NCBI GenBank assembly: GCA_020161935.1
Contig: JAIUNI010000001.1
Location: 1,612,001 to 1,676,000, forward strand
Direction of reading: 5' to 3'
Source of the DNA: Chloroflexota bacterium
GTDB lineage: Bacteria; Chloroflexota; Anaerolineae; Aggregatilineales; Phototrophicaceae
Length of the DNA stretch: 64,000 bases
Shown piece after piece: positions 25,963 to 34,206 of the stretch. Positions within the stretch are counted from its first letter, which is position 1. Every line of letters begins with the position of its first letter. The position numbers were made by a program, and so were the translations under genes. A model generated the notes under the pieces. The model was not told the DNA's origin, searched no databases, and saw only the letters and a program-made list of their open reading frames with translations.

Positions 25963-26844
25963 CTAGATGCTCAACCCACCTTGCAAACCGGCCATAAACC
26001 GCCGCGCCGTAAAGAAGAACACCACAATCAGCGGCACCGATGCCAGAACGTAACCGGCAAAGGTCACGCCGAAGTCCGTGCTAAACGAGCCGCTAAACCG
26101 CAGCACACCGATGGAGATCGGGTAGCGGGTGCTGTCTAGTAAGGTAATAATCGGCCAGATCAGATCATTCCACGTAAACAGCAGGGTGAGGATACCCAGT
26201 GTACTAAACGCCGGTGTCGCCAATGGCAGCGCAATCCGGTAAAACAATTGGAGTTCACTCGCCCCATCCAAACGCGCCGCCTCAAAATACTCTTTTGGGA
26301 GCGTCTCAAAGAACGTTCGCATCAGGAACATACCAAATGGGATCTGCACCGCCGTCCACGGGAACACTATTCCCTGCACGGTGTTAATCCACCCCATGTC
26401 CTTAATCTCGACAAACATCGGAATCACCAGCAGGATACCCGGCAGCATAATCAAGATCAGCATCAGCAAGAAAATGACTTCCCGCCCCCAAAAGCGGTAT
26501 CGCGCGAAGGCATACCCCGTTAGCCCCGACACCAGCAGCACAAGGATGACGGTCGGTGTGGAATAGATCACGCTGTTCAGGATACTCTGCGAGATGATCG
26601 GCCATGCTTTGCTGTAATTATCGAAGTGCAGCGGGAAGGTTGGCAGCCAGAACTGCGTGAAGAACTGTTTGTTATCCTTAAACGAGTTCACAATGACCGA
26701 CACAAACGGAACGTACGTCAACAGCGCCAGCACCACCAGCGCGATTGTCAGCGGGATGTCATTCTTCCATCCCGCCTGTTTGCTCGTGGTTTTGCCGCGT
26801 TCAATAGCAGGGGTTCGAACCGTAGTATTAGACTTCAACATCAT
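25963..26844 (-). CDS. Sugar ABC transporter permease, MalG type (rhamnoside locus)
   Basis: This second permease of the rhamnoside importer has six membrane segments and the EAA loop FEAARLDGASELQLFYRIAL near residue 188. It ends in FFTARRFMAGLQGGLSI. The open frame extends to 26889, but I place the start at the ATGATG at 26844, which overlaps the end of the upstream permease gene by 17 bases and gives a normal length of 293 residues. The longer version would begin with a cysteine-rich stretch unlike the family. Confidence 0.93.
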   Translation of the reverse strand: MMLKSNTTVRTPAIERGKTTSKQAGWKNDIPLTIALVVLALLTYVPFVSVIVNSFKDNKQFFTQFWLPTFPLHFDNYSKAWPIISQSILNSVIYSTPTVILVLLVSGLTGYAFARYRFWGREVIFLLMLILIMLPGILLVIPMFVEIKDMGWINTVQGIVFPWTAVQIPFGMFLMRTFFETLPKEYFEAARLDGASELQLFYRIALPLATPAFSTLGILTLLFTWNDLIWPIITLLDSTRYPISIGVLRFSGSFSTDFGVTFAGYVLASVPLIVVFFFTARRFMAGLQGGLSI

Positions 26845-27769
26845 GCGCTCGCTTATATCTTGCCCGCAGGATGAATACGCTGAAAACAAGGGTCATCAGC
26901 ATGAGAACCGTACCAATCGCCGTCGAATAACCGAACTTACCGAGCGTGAAAGCCTGCTGGTACAAGTACAATCCGGGTGATTGGGTCGCGTTAATTGGGC
27001 CGCCGTTCGTCACCACCAGCATCGGCGTAAATTCTTGCAAACCCGCATTGATGCCGAGGATGATAATCAGCGCTAACGGCCCACGAATTGACGGTAAATC
27101 AATCGCGAAGATCCGCCGCAGCCGGGTGCAGCCGTCGATCAATGCCGCGTCGTTCACCTCGGTCGGCATATTTTGCAGCGCCGACAGCAGCACTAAAAAC
27201 CCTAACCCTGAAACCAGCGGAAAGCCGACCATAATCAGCGCCGCCAGCGCCGTATTCGGCTGACCTAACCACGGTTGTGCTTGATCACCGAGGCCAATCG
27301 CCGATAGAAATTGGTTGAGCAGCCCCAAGCGTGAGTTATAAATTTGTCGCCAGACGAGGAACACGACCGTCGACGGAATCACCAGCGGTATGGTGAAGAT
27401 GATGCGCCAGATTCCCTGCGACACATAACTCCGCAGGTTGTAAACCAACTCGGCACCGATCAAGGCCATCACCGTCGTTAAAATCGTACGGGCGGCGGTA
27501 TAAATTAAAATGTTGACGACTGATTTAATAAAAATAGCATCTTTAAGAAGCGCTTGATATTGATCCAAGCCAACGAAATTGGCCTGCCGCGTCCCGTCCC
27601 AATCCGTAAACGAATGAAACACGGCGGAGAATGCGGGGTAATAACGAAACAAGAGCAGCAGCACGATAGCCGGCAGCAAGAATACATACGGCATATAAAC
27701 TGGAACAAGCCGTGATCGCGGTCGGCTGGCATCGCTGACGCTGCCTGTGAGCGTTGAATTGGTTGCCAT
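26828..27769 (-). CDS. Sugar ABC transporter permease, MalF type (rhamnoside locus)
   Basis: This 313-residue membrane protein begins with YMPYVFLLPAIVLLLLF as its first membrane segment and carries a variant EAA loop (DAALIDGCTRLRRIFAIDLP near residue 207). It pairs with the overlapping downstream permease. The start has a GGAG nine bases upstream. It follows the binding-protein gene after 88 bases that contain a stem-loop. Confidence 0.94.
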   Translation of the reverse strand: MATNSTLTGSVSDASRPRSRLVPVYMPYVFLLPAIVLLLLFRYYPAFSAVFHSFTDWDGTRQANFVGLDQYQALLKDAIFIKSVVNILIYTAARTILTTVMALIGAELVYNLRSYVSQGIWRIIFTIPLVIPSTVVFLVWRQIYNSRLGLLNQFLSAIGLGDQAQPWLGQPNTALAALIMVGFPLVSGLGFLVLLSALQNMPTEVNDAALIDGCTRLRRIFAIDLPSIRGPLALIIILGINAGLQEFTPMLVVTNGGPINATQSPGLYLYQQAFTLGKFGYSTAIGTVLMLMTLVFSVFILRARYKRAHDVEV

Positions 27770-27794
27770 GTAGGTATACTCCAGAATGATGAAG

Positions 27795-27818
27795 GAGGGG
27801 CAGCATCAGCCGCCCCTC
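27795..27818 (-). terminator. Intercistronic stem-loop after the rhamnoside binding-protein gene
   Basis: On the minus strand GAGGGGC and GCCCCTC form a seven-base perfect stem with a ten-base loop, 39 bases after the binding-protein stop. There is no long T-tract, so it looks more like an RNA-stabilising or attenuating stem than a full terminator. Confidence 0.65.
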
Positions 27819-27857
27819 GCTGCGTTTTATGAACTCGGAGTCATGCTCGACGTGGAG

Positions 27858-29315
27858 TTACGCAGGGCACCATTCATACCCTTGATCGGCGCACAAGCGT
27901 GTCGCACCTTCTATCCAGATTTGCTGGAGGGTTGTCTTGGTCGCAGCTTCGTCCGCCTCACCGAGGAAGAACGCTTGCATCGCGCTAATCCACGGATCAC
28001 GCGCCGCCAGATCCAGACGGTTGTCGGGGTCGTTAAACAGGCGTTCCGGCAGTTCGGCTACGTCTTGGAAGCCGCTCATGACGGGACCAGCATCCGTACC
28101 CGCTACCAGAGGCAGGAAACCGCCGAAGCTCTGCGCCATCGGGCCGAAGTTTTGCGGAGCCGAGAGGTATTGCAGGAAGTCAACCGCCAGTGCGAGCTTG
28201 CCTTCACGGGCTGCCGATTGGGCGATACCGTATTGACCCGCGCTGCTGGGACCGCCAACACGGTAGGCCGTACCCTGTGCCGCTGGAGCATCCTCGGTCG
28301 TGAAGCCGGGGATATAGGTTACACCGTATTCAAACGGAACCGAGTTGGTGAACAGTTTGTTCTTCCATGTACCCGTCCAGTACGCGCCCAACTGACCGCT
28401 GAAGAATACTTGGTCAAGGTCGTCAAGGCTGGCAATACCGTTGTAGTCGGCTGGCAGCACGCTGACGAAATCCTTCGACAGGCTCAGGTAGGTATCCATA
28501 CGGGGATCTTCCGCCGTCAGCTTACCGTCGAGGATGGCCTTCGCCACTTCTTCGGGGTTCAACTGCCGCCACGGACGGTTGGCATCGTTGTACTTCTCCA
28601 AGTAGAAGTCATTCGCCATATCCGCCCACGCTACCGTCAGGAACAGGTCGTCTGCCCAGAACCAGTTCGACCAGTCATTCTGCTTGACATAAGCACCGAG
28701 GCCATCCGCGCCTGTCTTTTCCTTCAGGGTACGCATGTCGCTGATGAACTTGCCCCAGCTCGTCCAGTTAGCGGGGTCGATCTCAGCCTGCGCGAACAGT
28801 TCTTTATTATAGAACAAACCGGTTTCTACCCAGTCGAGCGACACCTGATACCAGTTGCCGTCAGCCGCTTGGGTTTGCGCCAGCACGTAGTCCGGCAGGG
28901 AGTCTGACCACTTGTCGTGACCGGGTGTGCCTTCCGCGATGTACGGGTTTGGCGCATCCAAGAATTCATTTAGCGGAACCCACCACGTATCACCGCGCAC
29001 ATTACGGGTACCGAACTGCTGCCACATAATGTCCGGCGATTCGTCAGCCGCCATACGGGCAGCGAGGAATGCTTCGGCATCTTGACCAGCGGGCAGGGCT
29101 TCCACTAGTGTAATGGTCACGCCCGGATGTTCTTCCATATATTTTTGGGCGATGCTGGTGGTCAGGTCTGCGGTTTCTTGGTCTTGCGCGGGATCATAAT
29201 AGGCGTTCAGGTAAACGGTGAGTTCACCGCTTAAAGCATCTTGGGCTGTAACGAGGGAAATGCTGCTAAGAATTATACCGATCAAGAGAGCCAAAAGAAG
29301 TTTTCTTGTCTTCAT
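27858..29315 (-). CDS. Extracellular sugar-binding protein (rhamnoside locus)
   Basis: This 485-residue solute-binding protein belongs to the CUT1 importer of the rhamnoside locus. A Sec signal peptide begins KTRKLLLALLIGIILSS and ends at a TAQD cleavage region, with no lipobox. The mature protein has EEHPGVTITLVEALPAG and ADESPDIMWQQFGTRN, typical of family 1 binding proteins. The open frame runs upstream to 29447, but the ATG at 29315 has AGGAAA before it and begins the signal peptide, so it is the true start. It is the first gene of a leftward operon of six genes and lies opposite the AraC-type regulator. Confidence 0.95.
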   Translation of the reverse strand: MKTRKLLLALLIGIILSSISLVTAQDALSGELTVYLNAYYDPAQDQETADLTTSIAQKYMEEHPGVTITLVEALPAGQDAEAFLAARMAADESPDIMWQQFGTRNVRGDTWWVPLNEFLDAPNPYIAEGTPGHDKWSDSLPDYVLAQTQAADGNWYQVSLDWVETGLFYNKELFAQAEIDPANWTSWGKFISDMRTLKEKTGADGLGAYVKQNDWSNWFWADDLFLTVAWADMANDFYLEKYNDANRPWRQLNPEEVAKAILDGKLTAEDPRMDTYLSLSKDFVSVLPADYNGIASLDDLDQVFFSGQLGAYWTGTWKNKLFTNSVPFEYGVTYIPGFTTEDAPAAQGTAYRVGGPSSAGQYGIAQSAAREGKLALAVDFLQYLSAPQNFGPMAQSFGGFLPLVAGTDAGPVMSGFQDVAELPERLFNDPDNRLDLAARDPWISAMQAFFLGEADEAATKTTLQQIWIEGATRLCADQGYEWCPA

Positions 29316-29528
29316 TTTCCTGTCCTTGCAAATAACTATTAGATTGAGAAGTTGAAACGGATGTGTTCGTAGATTCTCTGCGCTCCCTTCACTTTCACTG
29401 TTTTGCGAAGACTTACGAATGCTTTCAGGCCGCTCAGGATGTGGCAATAACCTGAATCGCGTCAGAAATTACGGCAAGTGTACAACGGGCTAGCGATTCA
29501 GGGATGTGCATAATTTGCCGCAATAGGG

Positions 29529-29542
29529 TGTATAATTGTACA
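29529..29542. promoter_or_regulatory. Near-palindrome in the AraC/binding-protein divergent gap
   Basis: TGTATAATTGTACA is an inverted repeat with one mismatched pair. It contains a perfect -10 TATAAT (29531-29536) reading toward the AraC gene, although no good -35 is visible 16-18 bases before it. It may be a regulator site, a promoter core, or both. Confidence 0.35.
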
Positions 29543-29573
29543 AAATTGACTTTTTATATCATGTGAGGTCAAA

Positions 29574-30491
29574 ATGATGCAGCCTCCAAAACCGTTACAG
29601 CATTTAACCTATAATAAAATTTTTGTTCACAAACAAGCCCCCTACGCCATCTACCGTCATCAAGTCGATGGCGAACACTGTAACAATGTCCATGACCATG
29701 ACTTCTTTGAATTAGTCCTCATTTTAGGGGGAAATGGCATCCAGATTACCCCTTACGGGAATATGCCAATCGAATCCGGTTCACTTTTTGTCTTGCAGCC
29801 CGGTATCTGGCATGGCTACATCGACTGTGTGGGATTGTTAGTCAGCGTCTGTGCAATCGATGCCCGCGTTTTTGATGTTGAACTCGCATGGCTGCGTGAT
29901 AACCCGCTGTTTAGTGACTTGATGTGGACGAGTGCTTTTAAACCGAACGACTCTGATTATCGCATCCATCGCCTGCGACAGAGTGAGATGGTTCGCTGTA
30001 ATAAAGCCTTCTTTACACTGCAAGAAATCGAAAGCAAGGCCACACTTCAAGGCCGTGTCCAGCAGATCGGCAGCCTGACCACGTTCTTGGCGGATATTGC
30101 CGAAAGTATGGCCTCGCCCGATCATGGCTCGACCCTTAATCCAGCCGCCGCCATCGCCTCTCCCATCATCGAAAAAACGCTGCTCTTGTTCTCGCAAAAC
30201 ATTGCTAAAAACTGGTCAATCCGTGAACTAAGTTACGGTTTTGGCCTTACCACACCTTACTACATCCGTCTGTTCAAGCGGCAAATGGGTGAATCGCCGC
30301 TGTCCTATCTCTCCAACATGCGCGCCCGCCGTGCTGCCCAACTGCTCTTGCACAGTGAAACGTCGATTAACCAGATCGCCCTCGACATCGGTTGGAATGA
30401 CCCCGGCTATTTCTCGCGCCGCTTCCGCCACTACTTTGGTGTAAGCCCCCGTGAATACCGCCAAAAACATCTCGACTTCAGCCACACCTGA
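29574..30491 (+). CDS. AraC-family transcriptional regulator
   Basis: This 305-residue protein has an N-terminal cupin-like sensor (HDHDFFELVLILGGNGIQIT at about residues 43-62, then GSLFVLQPGIWHGY) and a C-terminal AraC DNA-binding domain with two helix-turn-helix motifs. The second includes INQIALDIGWNDPGYFSRRF, and the domain ends in the usual FGVSPREYRQ. Such regulators normally activate sugar operons when the sugar is present. It faces the rhamnoside operon across a 258-base gap, so control of that operon, with rhamnose or a rhamnoside as effector, is likely but unproven. Start ATG has TGAGG upstream; a second ATG follows directly. Confidence 0.92.
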   Translation: MMQPPKPLQHLTYNKIFVHKQAPYAIYRHQVDGEHCNNVHDHDFFELVLILGGNGIQITPYGNMPIESGSLFVLQPGIWHGYIDCVGLLVSVCAIDARVFDVELAWLRDNPLFSDLMWTSAFKPNDSDYRIHRLRQSEMVRCNKAFFTLQEIESKATLQGRVQQIGSLTTFLADIAESMASPDHGSTLNPAAAIASPIIEKTLLLFSQNIAKNWSIRELSYGFGLTTPYYIRLFKRQMGESPLSYLSNMRARRAAQLLLHSETSINQIALDIGWNDPGYFSRRFRHYFGVSPREYRQKHLDFSHT

Positions 30492-30730
30492 GCGCAAACT
30501 TTATACGATTCAGAGCAGCTTTTGGCGGTTCGCTTCAATCCAGTCGTCAGCGATCAGTCGCCAGTCAAATGCGAATGCGAGCGCTAAGACACGGTTACGA
30601 TGGCGGTTGTGGCGGCGGCGGCGACGACACAAGAGCTTTTTTCCGACACAAACGTTGAAAATGTCTGAAATGTTGCAACTGTTGCAGTTGTGATTCTCAT
30701 CCTTCTCAATATTTGAGCGAAGATTGATGC

Positions 30731-30762
30731 TGTTGTTGCTGTTGTTGCTGTTGTTGCTGTTG
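30731..30762. repeat. Tandem repeat of TGTTGTTGC
   Basis: Three exact nine-base units (30731, 30740, 30749) and a partial fourth. The unit is itself trinucleotide-like. No coding role is apparent. Confidence 0.9.
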
Positions 30763-30785
30763 AGAAGCGGCTCATTTGTCGCAAA

Positions 30786-30812
30786 TGTCGTCAGTGTCGT
30801 CAGTGTCGTCAG
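30786..30812. repeat. Tandem repeat of TGTCGTCAG
   Basis: Three exact nine-base units followed by a shortened TGTCAG. It lies 23 bases from the TGTTGTTGC repeat, so two different nine-base repeats expanded side by side. Confidence 0.9.
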
Positions 30813-31459
30813 TGTCAGTCGAAAGTTATCAGTTCACAGTTGACAGTTAACAGCCCAATACAAATGCGAGTCGCCAAGTACGCCAAGATAAGCAGAGAAC
30901 GCCAAGGGGATGCGGTTGTTAAGGTGCGTGTGGTCGGGAGCGCGGCTGAGGCACGCCTCAGCCCTGCAACCAGCCCTTTCAATAGCATAATCGAAACAAG
31001 GCAGTTAAGGGTGAACATTTGTCAGAACATTTGGTCACTTTTACGGGGTGTTGGCGCTAACTTTGTGAGGGAGCGCGGTGGGAAGATAGTTGGTGGGTGG
31101 TTAGAAAAGGGTTTGTCGGGTTAACCGAAAATAAACCTAGAAAATAGTTTTAAGTTTCAAGTGACAAGTTTCAAGTGAAAGGCAAAAGGCAGAAGGGGAG
31201 GTGAAGAAGGTTGTGAGATGTGCGCCCTACTGAGATTCGATGGTTGTGGGATACGCAGTGACGGCTTTGGTTCGGGGTAAAGGGTGCAGTGGAATAACCT
31301 ACGGTTAGCGAGGTTGGGTGGTGGAGTACATTTCGGTGCGGCGACCGGGCAAAGCAAGGGAGAGTGAACGGGAGGAGATGGATGGGTTTTGGTGGATGAA
31401 GCCTGATTGCAGGATGTCATTGTTTGGAGGTGACAAGGTAAAAAAGAAAACTGATTTGC

Positions 31460-31488
31460 TTGACAAACGGAAAAATGTGATCTATCTT
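31460..31488 (+). promoter_or_regulatory. Predicted sigma-70 promoter of the third LacI gene
   Basis: TTGACA (31460-31465) matches the -35 consensus fully. TATCTT (31483-31488) follows after exactly 17 bases. The operator at 31493-31508 covers the expected transcription start. Confidence 0.8.
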
Positions 31489-31492
31489 TTGA

Positions 31493-31508
31493 TTGAGAGC
31501 GCTCTCAA
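31493..31508. promoter_or_regulatory. LacI-family operator TTGAGAGCGCTCTCAA
   Basis: A perfect 16-bp palindrome centred on CG, placed on the start site of the promoter at 31460 and ending 11 bases before the LacI ATG. Near-identical sites recur at 32601 and 32701 before the transport operon. Together they show autoregulation and control of the downstream genes by the same LacI protein. Confidence 0.88.
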
Positions 31509-31519
31509 AAGAGATTATT

Positions 31520-32554
31520 ATGGCTAAATTGACTTTAGAAGATATTGGAAGATTAGCAGACGTTTCAAGAGCGACCGTTTCACGGGTGATTAACGGGTAT
31601 CCTCATATCCGCCCCGAAGTCCGCGAACGGGTGGAACGTGTCATCCAAGAAACGGGCTTCCAGCCGAACGCAGTGGCACGGTCACTGGCCTCCAGCCAAT
31701 CCAATATCATCGGTCTGTTTATCCCCAGCGTGGTTCAGTTCATTTTCGCAGACGCATATCTTTCGGCGCTGATCCCCGGTATCTCGCAAGCCTGTAACAC
31801 GAATGAATACACACTCGCCCTGTTCCTGTTTAATTCGGAAGAAGAAGAACAGAAACATTTCCGGCGCATCCTCGGTTCCAGCACGGTCGATGGGTTGATT
31901 ATCACGGCTGACCGGCGCGAAACGAGCCTGACGAACGAGCTGCTGGCAAACGATATTCCGTTTGTGCTGATCGGGCGACCGGCGGCACTGAGCGACAAAG
32001 TGAGCTTCGTGGATGCCGAAAACCGTGACGGCGCTTACCGGGGCGTTTGCCATTTGATCGAGCAAGGCTACCGGCGAATCGGGCTGATTAGTACCAGCCT
32101 TAACACAGCGGCGGAAGACCGGACGGCGGGATACCTGCGGGCGATGCAAGAATACGGTTTGCCTGTTGACGATCTATTAATTGGTGAAGGGGATTTCACC
32201 GAGCCGAGCGGGTATCTGGCGATGCAGCAGATTATCCCGCACCAACCGGAAGCGATCTTCGCAACATCGGATATGATGGCCGTCGGGGCGCTGCGAGCGA
32301 TCCACGAGGCGCGGCTGCGGGTACCGGACGACATCGCGATACTCTCATTTGATGGACTACCGCTGTCGGAAAATTCCACTCCTCCACTCAGCACCATCCG
32401 ACAATCGGTACATGAAATTGGCAGGTTAGCCGTCGAAACCCTCATTGACATCCTGCAAACGGGGACACAACCCCCACGACATATTATTCTCCCAACCGAG
32501 TTGATTGTCCGTACGAGCAGCAGCGCGACGAACAAGACACGCATCGTCAGGTAA
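31520..32554 (+). CDS. LacI-family regulator of the beta-glucan locus
   Basis: This 344-residue protein has the helix-turn-helix TLEDIGRLADVSRATVSRVI at about residues 4-23, a hinge with ARSLASSQS, and a sugar-binding core ending LSTIRQSVHEIGRLAVETLI. It should bind the three GAGAGCGC-type operators around it. The frame is open from a TTG at 31493, but that lies inside the operator; the ATG at 31520 fits the family and is chosen. The next genes encode an importer, a GH3 and a secreted GH16, so the inducer is probably a beta-glucan oligosaccharide. Confidence 0.94.
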   Translation: MAKLTLEDIGRLADVSRATVSRVINGYPHIRPEVRERVERVIQETGFQPNAVARSLASSQSNIIGLFIPSVVQFIFADAYLSALIPGISQACNTNEYTLALFLFNSEEEEQKHFRRILGSSTVDGLIITADRRETSLTNELLANDIPFVLIGRPAALSDKVSFVDAENRDGAYRGVCHLIEQGYRRIGLISTSLNTAAEDRTAGYLRAMQEYGLPVDDLLIGEGDFTEPSGYLAMQQIIPHQPEAIFATSDMMAVGALRAIHEARLRVPDDIAILSFDGLPLSENSTPPLSTIRQSVHEIGRLAVETLIDILQTGTQPPRHIILPTELIVRTSSSATNKTRIVR

Positions 32555-32565
32555 GGAGAACATAG

Positions 32566-32604
32566 ATGATGGCAAACTACCTTCTCAAAATTCGTGTATT
32601 TTGA
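32566..32604 (+). CDS. Possible 12-residue leader peptide
   Basis: Directly after the LacI stop, AAGGAG (32553-32558) is well spaced before ATGATG, which opens a 12-codon frame (MMANYLLKIRVF) ending in the TGA inside the operator at 32601. Good initiation signals on so short a frame may be chance. Confidence 0.2.
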   Translation: MMANYLLKIRVF

Positions 32605-32616
32605 GAGCGCTTTCAA
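32601..32616. promoter_or_regulatory. LacI-family operator TTGAGAGCGCTTTCAA, copy A
   Basis: Differs from the perfect palindrome at 31493 at one position. It lies between the LacI gene and the binding-protein gene. A second, identical site begins exactly 100 bases further on. Confidence 0.85.
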
Positions 32617-32666
32617 AGGGGCATAGTCGCTATTAACCGAACGAATTTTTAGGCCAAAGGAGTTTT

Positions 32667-32765
32667 ATGACCGGAAACCCAGCTCATTCTAGAAAGCGTA
32701 TTGAGAGCGCTTTCAATACTGATACATGCAGTGAAATTAGTTTCAGAAAGGTAAAAAATGTCTAA
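32667..32765 (+). CDS. Possible 32-residue leader ORF before the binding-protein gene
   Basis: AAGGAG (32657-32662) precedes an ATG at 32667 that opens a 32-codon frame (MTGNPAHSRK...). It runs through operator copy B and ends with a TAA that overlaps the start of the binding-protein gene (ATG at 32758), an arrangement that would allow translational coupling. The peptide has no recognisable family, and its spacing to the Shine-Dalgarno element is short (four bases). It would be translated only if transcription starts upstream, near operator copy A. Confidence 0.25.
   Translation: MTGNPAHSRKRIESAFNTDTCSEISFRKVKNV
32701..32716. promoter_or_regulatory. LacI-family operator TTGAGAGCGCTTTCAA, copy B
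   Basis: Identical to the site at 32601 and exactly 100 bases from it. It lies 41 bases before the binding-protein start codon. I could not find convincing promoter boxes next to it. Confidence 0.85.
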
Positions 32766-34143
32766 GTCAAGATTATCAACATTGGTTTTGGTGTGTGTCT
32801 TCGCTGTTCTTTCATTCGGTATCGCCAGCGCACAAAGTCGTATTCCGGTTCGCTGGTACGTCGGTTTGGGTGCTGGCTCGGACGCGCCGACCATCGCCGC
32901 ACAAGAAGAAGTTGTTAAGCAGTTCAACGAATCGCAAAGTGAAATCGAACTCACGCTCGAAATCGTGGCGAACGCACAGGCTTACGATGTACTGAGTACT
33001 CAAATCGCCGCTGGCAACGCACCGGACATCGTTGGCCCGATGGGTATCCGTGGCCGCGCATCGTTCCCCGGCGCATGGCTCGACCTGACCCCATTCATTG
33101 AAGCCGCCAACTATGACCTGACGGACTTCGACCCTGCCCTGCTGAACTTCTATAAGGTCGAAGGTGAAGGCCAACTCGGCTTGCCGTTCGCCGTGTTCCC
33201 CTCGTTCATGCTGTACAACAAAGACCTGTTCGACGAAGCAGGTATCGCTTACCCACCGACGGCTTACGGCGAATCGTATGTCGATGCTGACGGCAACGAA
33301 CTGCCGTGGGATCTGACGACCGTGCGCGACTTGGCGATGAAACTGAGCGTGGACGCGAACGGTAACGACGCGACGATGGAAGGCTTTGACCCCGATAACA
33401 TCGTACAGTGGGGCTTCGGTGTGCAGATGACCGATGTTCGCGGACGTGACACGCTGTTCGGCAGCGGCAACTTCGCGGATGCGGACGGCAACGCGGTTAT
33501 CCCCGACAACTGGCGTGCAGCGGAACAGTGGTACCACGACGCGATGTGGAAGGACTTCTTCTACCCGAATGGCAACTACGCTGGCAGCGACCTGCTGGGC
33601 GGCGACAACTGGTTCAACAGCGGTAACTTCGCGATGTCCCTGATCCACCTGTGGTACATGGGTTGGGGTACGGGCGATCTGGATGCGGCGTGGGATATTG
33701 CGCCGGTTCCGGCATACAACGGCACGACTACCGCCAAGCTCCATGCCGACACCTTCGGTATCATGAAGACGAGCGCCAACCCTGAAGCAGCGTTCACCGT
33801 TCTGAGCTACCTGATCGGCGAGAAGGCGACTGACCTGACCAGCATTTACGGTGGTATGCCTGCTCGTTTGAGCCTGCAAGACGGTTACTTCGAACGCTTC
33901 GTCGAGAAGCTGTCGACCGACTACCCCGACACCGACTTCGATGTGAACTGGGATGTTGCCGTCCAATCGCTAAACTACCCCGACAACCCGAACCACGAAG
34001 AAGGTATGCCGAGCTTCCTCGAAGCCAGCGCCCGTTACGTGGAATACGGTCAGTTGGTGGACGCAACGGCTGATGCCGATGTGAATGCGGAACTGGACAC
34101 GCTTCAGGCTGACCTCCAAGCCATCTTTGACGCGGCGAAATAA
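32758..34143 (+). CDS. Extracellular sugar-binding protein (beta-glucan locus)
   Basis: This 461-residue CUT1 binding protein starts with a Sec signal peptide (hydrophobic VLVCVFAVLSFGIASA, cleavage near AQS) and has no lipobox. The mature protein contains EIELTLEIVANAQAYDVLST and AAGNAPDIVGPMGI, then the hinge-type LPFAVFPSFMLYNKDLFDEA, typical of the family. It delivers a sugar to the two permeases downstream. With a GH3 and a secreted GH16 in the same operon, short beta-glucan fragments are the likely ligand. AAAGG precedes the ATG, and a stem-loop follows the stop. Confidence 0.95.
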   Translation: MSKSRLSTLVLVCVFAVLSFGIASAQSRIPVRWYVGLGAGSDAPTIAAQEEVVKQFNESQSEIELTLEIVANAQAYDVLSTQIAAGNAPDIVGPMGIRGRASFPGAWLDLTPFIEAANYDLTDFDPALLNFYKVEGEGQLGLPFAVFPSFMLYNKDLFDEAGIAYPPTAYGESYVDADGNELPWDLTTVRDLAMKLSVDANGNDATMEGFDPDNIVQWGFGVQMTDVRGRDTLFGSGNFADADGNAVIPDNWRAAEQWYHDAMWKDFFYPNGNYAGSDLLGGDNWFNSGNFAMSLIHLWYMGWGTGDLDAAWDIAPVPAYNGTTTAKLHADTFGIMKTSANPEAAFTVLSYLIGEKATDLTSIYGGMPARLSLQDGYFERFVEKLSTDYPDTDFDVNWDVAVQSLNYPDNPNHEEGMPSFLEASARYVEYGQLVDATADADVNAELDTLQADLQAIFDAAK

Positions 34144-34159
34144 TCCAAGTCCATCCCAT

Positions 34160-34186
34160 GAAGGCGGGTATATCCTGCCCGCCTTC
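34160..34186 (+). terminator. Intercistronic stem-loop after the binding-protein gene (beta-glucan locus)
   Basis: GAAGGCGGG (34160-34168) pairs perfectly with CCCGCCTTC (34178-34186) across a nine-base loop. It lies 17 bases after the binding-protein stop and 20 before the permease start. No T-tract follows, so it should protect or attenuate rather than fully terminate. Confidence 0.72.
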
Positions 34187-34206
34187 TGCATTCCAGAGGT
34201 AGCAAC

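Larger units (their letters stand above)
30492..31459. other. Non-coding region rich in short repeats
   Basis: I see no credible gene in this nearly 1-kb stretch. It holds tandem TGTTGTTGC units (30731-30762, about 3.6 copies), tandem TGTCGTCAG units (30786-30812, three copies plus a part), and a doubled 14-mer AAGTTTCAAGTGAC/AA (31152-31179) followed by a GGCAAAAGGCAGAAGG run. It also holds a CGCCAAG-rich element (30870-30905) whose complement shares CTTGGCGTTCTCTGC with the region near 57053. Open frames here have no family features. Confidence 0.7.

Noticed and set aside
30731..30812. Short regular repeats that could suggest a CRISPR array
   Set aside because: Units are nine bases with no spacers, and no cas gene is present.
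30840..31124. A 94-codon open frame in the repeat-rich gap
   Set aside because: It starts inside a repeat stretch, lacks a ribosome site, and the product shows no domain or membrane pattern.
31318..31527. A 69-codon open frame before the third LacI gene
   Set aside because: It crosses the strong promoter and operator of that gene and has no recognisable product.
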